Shown here: in pieces, positions 11,822 through 14,515 of the stretch
Numbering within the stretch: the first letter of the stretch is position 1
Layout of the letters: each line of letters opens with the position of its first letter
From: 2-02-FULL-44-35 sp964629505
GTDB lineage: Bacteria > Patescibacteriota > Minisyncoccia > Phycocordibacterales > DSPV01
Reading direction: 5' to 3'
Assembly (NCBI GenBank): GCA_964629505.1
Contig: CAZVQR010000012.1
Span: forward strand, 1-14,515
Length of the DNA stretch: 14,515 nucleotides
Notes under the pieces: generated by a model
Seen by the model: only the letters and a program-made list of their open reading frames with translations
Databases searched by the model: none
Told to the model about the DNA's origin: nothing
Position numbers and translations under genes: made by a program

Positions 11822-12475
11822 ATGACTTTTCATATTGTTACATTATTTCCTAGCGCTTTCCGCTCGTATTTAGGCGAGTCTATTTTGCAGCGCGCCATTG
11901 AGGATAAAAAAATTGCCGTGAAATTTTATAATCCGCGCGACTTCGCTGATAATAAATATAAGAGAATCGACCGAGCGCCATACGGTGGTGGGCCCGGCAT
12001 GGTAATTCAGGCGCTTCCTGTTATTAAAGCGATTGAAAGCGTCTTAAACTCAAAACGAAAAACTAAAAGCGCAAAACTAATTTGGTTGACGCCGAGCGGT
12101 AAACAATTTACTAATCAAACCGCCCGAAAATTCGCCGATGAAAAGCGCGACCTGGTTATTGTTTGCGGCCGTTATGAAGGCATAGACGCGCGAGTCAAAA
12201 AAGTTTTTAAGGTGGAAGAAATTTCCGTCGGCCCCTTCGTTTTGACTGGCGGCGAATTACCGGCGATGGTAATGATTGACGCTATTGCCCGCCAAATTTC
12301 CGGCGTTTTAGGTAACGACAATTCACCGGAAGAAAATCGGATTGCTAGCCCCGAGGTCTACACTCGCCCCGAAGTTTTCAAGCACAAAAGCAAAAACTAC
12401 CGCGTGCCGAAAATTCTGCTCTCTGGTCATCACCAAAAAATCACTGCTTGGCGCGGCAAGTTAATAAAATCTTAA
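11822..12475 (+). CDS. trmD: tRNA (guanine-N1-)-methyltransferase TrmD
   Basis: SPOUT-fold enzyme that makes m1G37 in tRNAs with G36, preventing +1 frameshifts. 217 aa. MTFHIVTLFPSAF start, YNPRDFADNKYKRIDRAPYG followed by GGPGMV (36-61), CGRYEGIDARV (115-125) and GPFVLTGGELPAMVMIDAI (137-155) of the trefoil knot, then PEVYTRPEVF (178-187) and GHHQKITAWR (202-211). The catalytic-loop Asp is probably in GNDNS (about 166). All family blocks are present, and the size is slightly below the usual 230-250. It has no obvious promoter of its own and no Shine-Dalgarno; a strong hairpin lies just before the ATG. A bidirectional terminator follows. Confidence 0.96.
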   Translation: MTFHIVTLFPSAFRSYLGESILQRAIEDKKIAVKFYNPRDFADNKYKRIDRAPYGGGPGMVIQALPVIKAIESVLNSKRKTKSAKLIWLTPSGKQFTNQTARKFADEKRDLVIVCGRYEGIDARVKKVFKVEEISVGPFVLTGGELPAMVMIDAIARQISGVLGNDNSPEENRIASPEVYTRPEVFKHKSKNYRVPKILLSGHHQKITAWRGKLIKS

Positions 12476-12490
12476 ATTGTTAAATTAACA

Positions 12491-12534
12491 GCCAACACAA
12501 AAGCCCCTCCCTTTCGGTCGGGGCTTTTGTTGGC
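12491..12534. terminator. Bidirectional terminator between trmD and the cold-shock gene
   Basis: Arms GCCAACACAAAAGCCCC and GGGGCTTTTGTTGGC around a loop containing CTTTCGG. GGGGC-TTTTGT can be read on either strand. It serves the convergent trmD (+) and csp (-). Confidence 0.85.
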
Positions 12535-12548
12535 TTAAACGGTTAAGC

Positions 12549-12746
12549 TTAAACTCTCGAGACCTTGACCGCATTCAATCCTTTCGGACTGTCCGCAACT
12601 TCAAAAGTCATTTTGTCTCCTTCGTGGAGTTCTTCAAACTTCACATTCTGGAGCTCATTTGAATGAAAAAAAAGATCTTTCTCTTCGTTCACTCTCTTGA
12701 TGAACCCGAACCCATTATTGAGTCGGATAATTGTTCCTTCTTGCAT
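12549..12746 (-). CDS. Cold-shock domain protein
   Basis: 65 aa single cold-shock domain, a five-strand OB barrel that binds single-stranded RNA or DNA. MQEGTIIRLNNGFGFIKR carries RNP1 (GFGFI, with Asn in place of the usual Lys before it), and DLFFHSNEL is RNP2 (VFVHxS-type). FEELHEGDKMTFEVADSPKG and LNAVKVSRV complete the domain. Members act as RNA chaperones or antiterminators. It is a monocistronic gene with a short leader (about 18 nt) and ends at a terminator shared with trmD. Confidence 0.92.
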   Translation of the reverse strand: MQEGTIIRLNNGFGFIKRVNEEKDLFFHSNELQNVKFEELHEGDKMTFEVADSPKGLNAVKVSRV

Positions 12747-12771
12747 AGAATATTAGATAATTCAAGCGAGT

Positions 12772-12780
12772 AATATATCA
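12772..12780 (-). promoter_or_regulatory. Extended -10 of the cold-shock gene
   Basis: TGA-TATATT (12780-12772) with a weak -35. The predicted leader is about 18 nt. Confidence 0.4.
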
Positions 12781-12795
12781 AATACAGTTGGGCTG

Positions 12796-12824
12796 AAAAA
12801 AGAGATTCGAACCTAGGTTCTCTT
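12796..12824 (-). terminator. Weak intrinsic terminator containing a tRNA T-loop-like word
   Basis: Minus strand: AAGAGA (12824-12819) and TCTCTT (12805-12800) enclose a loop with AACCTAGGTTCGAA, followed by a T-run. It is placed 40 nt past the stop of the 80-aa gene. GGTTCGAATC resembles a tRNA T arm, but no cloverleaf can be drawn. Confidence 0.4.
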
Positions 12825-12863
12825 ATTCAACGCTGAATTGATGCCGTAAGGATAGCATTTCCC

Positions 12864-13106
12864 CTATTTCTTGTCAACTTCCCGATTAGACACAAGCCAA
12901 TCCATGAACTTTTTACGGTGCTTGTCAATAATCCACTCACTGCTCTCTTTGAAAAGCGAGGGATGCGACGCTTGGAATCTATCCAGTGTCTTAGCCGTTG
13001 CATGTGGAAAAGCGGCGGGAACATTCTCGTTGTAGTATTGGATAAAAACGGTATTGGATGTCCCAATAGAGTTGGCATCCGGCTGGTTATGACTCTTATT
13101 AATCAC
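12864..13106 (-). CDS. Unrecognised 80-aa basic protein with a leaderless GTG start
   Basis: I cannot assign a family. The sequence runs MINKSHNQPDANSIGTSNTV, an aromatic VFIQYYNENVP stretch, then a helical, charged half: FPHATAKTLDRFQASHPSLF, KESSEWIIDKHRKKFMDWLV and SNREVDKK. It has no membrane segment and no Cys. The strong promoter TTGAAT-17-TGC-TATTGT ends 6 nt before this GTG, which decides the start and suggests leaderless translation. The helix KESSEWIIDKHRKKFMDW looks like a conserved nucleic-acid-binding type helix, but that is only an impression. It lies between the VTT membrane protein and the cold-shock gene. Confidence 0.6.
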   Translation of the reverse strand: MINKSHNQPDANSIGTSNTVFIQYYNENVPAAFPHATAKTLDRFQASHPSLFKESSEWIIDKHRKKFMDWLVSNREVDKK

Positions 13107-13112
13107 CGACCC

Positions 13113-13141
13113 ACAATAGCATAAAGAGAATATCTATTCAA
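13113..13141 (-). promoter_or_regulatory. Promoter of the 80-aa gene, nested in the preceding stop
   Basis: TTGAAT (13141-13136), 17-nt spacer, TGC-TATTGT (-10 at 13118-13113). The TGA stop of the VTT gene (13140-13138) is part of the -35. The GTG start is 6 nt past the -10. Confidence 0.65.
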
Positions 13142-13767
13142 GACCATCGGATCTTTCGTCCTCGTTGAACTTTCAAATAACCTAAAAAGACCGCGGCGGC
13201 GACGGCCAGAAGCGCGCCTAGTCGGATTGGGAGCGCCGCTTCCGATGCATATGAAAAGACAAACGCGAATGGCGTGATACCAATTAGTGTGGCCAACGCG
13301 TATATTTTGAAATCAGTGGAAGTAAAGAAGCCGACAGCATAACTTAAAACATCGACGGGCATAACCAAGCGCAGAAATATGAGATTCCAAAAAACATATT
13401 TTCCCTCTAAGGCACGTTCATAGCGCGCGATTTTTTCTAGATTCACGATTTTTGCCACTAAAGGTCTTCCTAAGGTCCGAGCGATCCAAAACGCAACGAG
13501 CGCTCCCGCAAACCAGCCAATAATGCTTGAAATCGCTGTGGTCAACGACCCCCACAAAGACACCGCTAGGGGAAGCAGGGGCAAAGTGCTCATCGGGGCG
13601 ATAATGGTGGCAAACGCTGCCAGTAATATGTAAACGATAATTCCCCCACTACCTATATCTAACCAGGCGCGAATAGTATTTTCATATGCTCCGGCAATAA
13701 ATGAGCCAGCGATAAACAGGGCTCCGATTATAATTATACCCATCAGTTCTTTAAAATGGACTGACAT
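13138..13767 (-). CDS. TVP38/TMEM64 (VTT/DedA-like) membrane protein
   Basis: 209 aa with about five or six hydrophobic segments. The VTT-domain hallmarks are TLPLLPLAVSLWG, SIIGWFAGALVAFWIARTLG and, most diagnostic, NLIFLRLVMPVDVLSYAVGF followed by FKIYALATLIGITPFAFVFS. Relatives are polytopic membrane proteins tied to phospholipid scrambling or flipping and, for DedA, to undecaprenyl-phosphate recycling; which activity applies here cannot be told. The start is taken at the ATG 13767: an in-frame TTG at 13776 immediately follows the -10 and could not be in the transcript. It is divergent from the small gene at 13819. Confidence 0.85.
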   Translation of the reverse strand: MSVHFKELMGIIIIGALFIAGSFIAGAYENTIRAWLDIGSGGIIVYILLAAFATIIAPMSTLPLLPLAVSLWGSLTTAISSIIGWFAGALVAFWIARTLGRPLVAKIVNLEKIARYERALEGKYVFWNLIFLRLVMPVDVLSYAVGFFTSTDFKIYALATLIGITPFAFVFSYASEAALPIRLGALLAVAAAVFLGYLKVQRGRKIRWS

Positions 13768-13776
13768 ATTGCCCAA

Positions 13777-13785
13777 ATTTTACCA
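13777..13785 (-). promoter_or_regulatory. Extended -10 of the VTT-protein gene
   Basis: TGG-TAAAAT (13785-13777). The predicted start of transcription near 13770 leaves about 3 nt before the ATG. No good -35. Confidence 0.5.
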
Positions 13786-13800
13786 CAAATATTGACTTTC

Positions 13801-13806
13801 TATACT
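13801..13806 (+). promoter_or_regulatory. -10 of the 78-aa small gene
   Basis: TATACT at 13801-13806, giving a leader of about 6 nt to the ATG at 13819. A TTGACT at 13792-13797 is too close to serve as its -35; paired instead with TATCAT at 13815 it would imply a later start at the ATG 13864. Confidence 0.35.
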
Positions 13807-13818
13807 AATTTATATATC

Positions 13819-14055
13819 ATGTTCTTTAGAAAAATCAACCGAAACTTCCCGCTCAACAAACAAATGAAAGCTACCGATGGCGACTATCAACAAATGGAAT
13901 TGGTGTTGAACTCAACGCCGAAACCTAAACAAATAGAAATGTTCGCGATTCCCGCTGTGCCACCGGAACCGAACGAGTTTTGGTTTTCGCCGCCGCGCGC
14001 TAAAGGCAGAGGAAAAGTTCTTTTGCCGCCCAAATGTTACAAAAGTGAACGCTAG
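13819..14055 (+). CDS. Unrecognised 78-aa proline-rich basic protein
   Basis: No family recognised. MFFRKINRNFPLNKQMKATD is followed by a Pro-rich tail (STPKPKQIEMFAIPAVPPEP, NEFWFSPPRAKGRGKVLLPP, KCYKSER), which looks disordered and RNA- or partner-binding in character. A -10 upstream and a textbook terminator 12 nt after the stop support a real transcription unit. The start may instead be the ATG at 13864 (63 aa), depending on which -10 is used. It is divergent from the VTT gene and convergent with tRNA-Gln. Confidence 0.55.
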   Translation: MFFRKINRNFPLNKQMKATDGDYQQMELVLNSTPKPKQIEMFAIPAVPPEPNEFWFSPPRAKGRGKVLLPPKCYKSER

Positions 14056-14067
14056 CAATTCTCGAAA

Positions 14068-14096
14068 CGGACACCCCCGCGGTGTCCGTATTTATT
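14068..14096 (+). terminator. Intrinsic terminator of the 78-aa gene
   Basis: CGGACACC-CCCGC-GGTGTCCG (14068-14088), 8 perfect pairs, then TATTTATT. It begins 13 nt after the stop codon. Confidence 0.85.
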
Positions 14097-14119
14097 ATCT
14101 TTTTTATAGAGAATCATAA

Positions 14120-14190
14120 CTGCGGGGGAAGGAATCGGACCTTCATACTCAGCTCCAAAGGCTGATGTCCTGCCGTTAGACGACCCCGCA
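14120..14190 (-). tRNA. tRNA-Gln (anticodon TTG) with an unusual T loop
   Basis: 71 nt. Acceptor TGCGGGG (14190-14184) pairs with CCCCGCA (14127-14121), discriminator G at 14120; U1-A72 and G73 fit tRNA-Gln. Anticodon arm TCAGC-CTTTGGA-GCTGA gives TTG. The D loop has GG at 18-19. The T arm GAAGG-TCCGATT-CCTTC is fully paired, but its loop reads TCC where TTC is nearly universal, so position 55 is C instead of U (pseudouridine). The CCA is not encoded. Confidence 0.95.
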
Positions 14191-14218
14191 ATGTTATAAT
14201 TTAATCATATCATTTCCA

Positions 14219-14248
14219 TTGCCGCCAGCACCGTAATTGTGATATTAT
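14219..14248 (+). promoter_or_regulatory. Promoter of the zinc-ribbon gene
   Basis: TTGCCG (14219-14224), 18-nt spacer, TGA-TATTAT (-10 at 14243-14248). The ATG follows 11 nt later, a leader of about 5 nt. Confidence 0.5.
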
Positions 14249-14259
14249 GATGACAGATT

Positions 14260-14460
14260 ATGAGAACTTGTTGTAAATGTGGCGCAGAAATCAAAGAATG
14301 TATGGGTTTCGTCAAGGCTGGAGATTTTCTCAAGTTTATTGCCGGCGAAATACCAGTCGAGCAAATTCGAGAACTTTGCGGCCGTTGCGGTTTGTCATTG
14401 TTGTTTGAGGATATTGTCAGCTCTGATCTCATACCCACTTCAATCAAGACCTCTCGGTGA
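14260..14460 (+). CDS. Small zinc-ribbon-like protein, unknown role
   Basis: 66 aa. CCKCG near the N-terminus (Cys4/Cys7) and CGRCG (Cys40/Cys43) make two CxxC knuckles 32 residues apart, as in a treble-clef or zinc-ribbon fold; between them is a helix-like AGDFLKFIAGEIPVEQIREL. No further domain. Such proteins often bind RNA, DNA or another protein, but no function can be given. A short-leader promoter precedes it, and the terminator hairpin starts inside the last codons, so the stop codon lies within the hairpin. The C-terminal residues (PTSIKTSR) are thus partly dictated by the terminator. Confidence 0.65.
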   Translation: MRTCCKCGAEIKECMGFVKAGDFLKFIAGEIPVEQIRELCGRCGLSLLFEDIVSSDLIPTSIKTSR

Positions 14461-14470
14461 GGTCTTTTAT
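14446..14470 (+). terminator. Intrinsic terminator overlapping the zinc-ribbon stop codon
   Basis: AAGACCTC-TCGGT-GAGGTCTT (14446-14466), 8 pairs, then TTAT. The TGA stop (14458-14460) straddles loop and 3' arm. Confidence 0.75.
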
Positions 14471-14515
14471 CCGCCCATAGCTGTTTTGGTAGGTCGGAAA
14501 ATCATTATCCGCCCA
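14467..14515. repeat. Two 11-bp direct repeats at the window edge
   Basis: TTATCCGCCCA occurs at 14467-14477 and 14505-14515, offset 38 bp, with the second copy cut by the end of the window. It may be the start of a tandem array; only one full period is visible. Confidence 0.4.

Noticed and set aside
12780..12866. tRNA-like word GGTTCGAATC on the minus strand, as if a tRNA or att site
   Set aside because: The T stem does not pair, no acceptor partner or anticodon arm can be drawn, and the region is better explained as a weak terminator.
13768..13776. TTG start for the VTT protein
   Set aside because: It directly follows the -10 hexamer and would not be in the transcript; the ATG at 13767 is preferred.
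1..14515. CRISPR arrays, insertion sequences, prophage or secondary-metabolite genes
   Set aside because: No regularly spaced repeats beyond the two-copy cases listed, and no transposase, integrase or Cas-like frame was found.

Overview
The window reads as a compact, roughly 43-45% GC bacterial chromosome segment from the Candidate Phyla Radiation (Patescibacteria), most likely a Paceibacteria (Parcubacteria)-like lineage. This is inferred from gene content, not from a marker search: very short housekeeping proteins, a truncated valyl-tRNA synthetase, a catalytically degenerate HisRS-like protein, a stand-alone EF-Tu domain-2-like protein, tRNA genes without an encoded CCA, stop-start overlaps, and no recognisable Shine-Dalgarno sequence at any start.

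Layout. 1-406 (-) is the N-terminal 135 codons of peptidyl-tRNA hydrolase (pth). 407-626 is a divergent intergenic region holding a long folded element. 627-2353 (+) is lepB plus a HisRS-like pseudo-synthetase (ATGA overlap). 2383-4195 (+) is rpsU-ybeY-ftsA. 4196-5761 (-) is an EF-Tu-like barrel protein, alanine racemase (alr) and rpmG (L33), with rpmG ending one base after the ftsA stop. 5925-6548 (-) is a membrane-anchored FTP/PepSY-like protein, followed by tRNA-Tyr(GTA). 6844-10332 (-) is a CtpA/S41 protease and valS, with a second copy of the folded element between them. 10418-11292 (-) is a small orphan gene and an RHH/RelE toxin-antitoxin pair whose toxin has lost its last strand to an in-frame stop. 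11470-12475 (+) is a KhpA-like KH protein and trmD. 12549-13767 (-) is a cold-shock protein, a small unknown protein and a TVP38/TMEM64-type membrane protein. 13819-14460 is a small unknown gene (+), tRNA-Gln(TTG) (-) and a small zinc-ribbon gene (+). No stretch longer than 300 bases lacks a gene.

Two observations stand out. First, two intergenic elements of about 122 nt (459-581 and 8127-8247) share the same architecture: outer stem, conserved internal loop, an 18-19-step stem, and two inner hairpins. Loop bases are conserved while most paired bases are changed on both sides, which is what a conserved structured RNA (or a palindromic repeat family) looks like. A-C mismatches become G-U wobbles on the minus strand, suggesting the minus strand is the transcript. 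Second, nearly every promoter can be read as TTGnnn, 16-18 nt, then an extended -10 (TGN-TAnnnT), often sitting only 6-15 nt before the start codon and nested in the stop region of the preceding gene. This implies largely leaderless or very short-leader translation.

Together the genes cover translation (tRNAs, ValRS, L33, S21, TrmD, YbeY, Pth, KH protein), envelope and secretion (signal peptidase, CtpA, alanine racemase, VTT protein) and division (FtsA), with a small accessory island around 10.4-11.3 kb.
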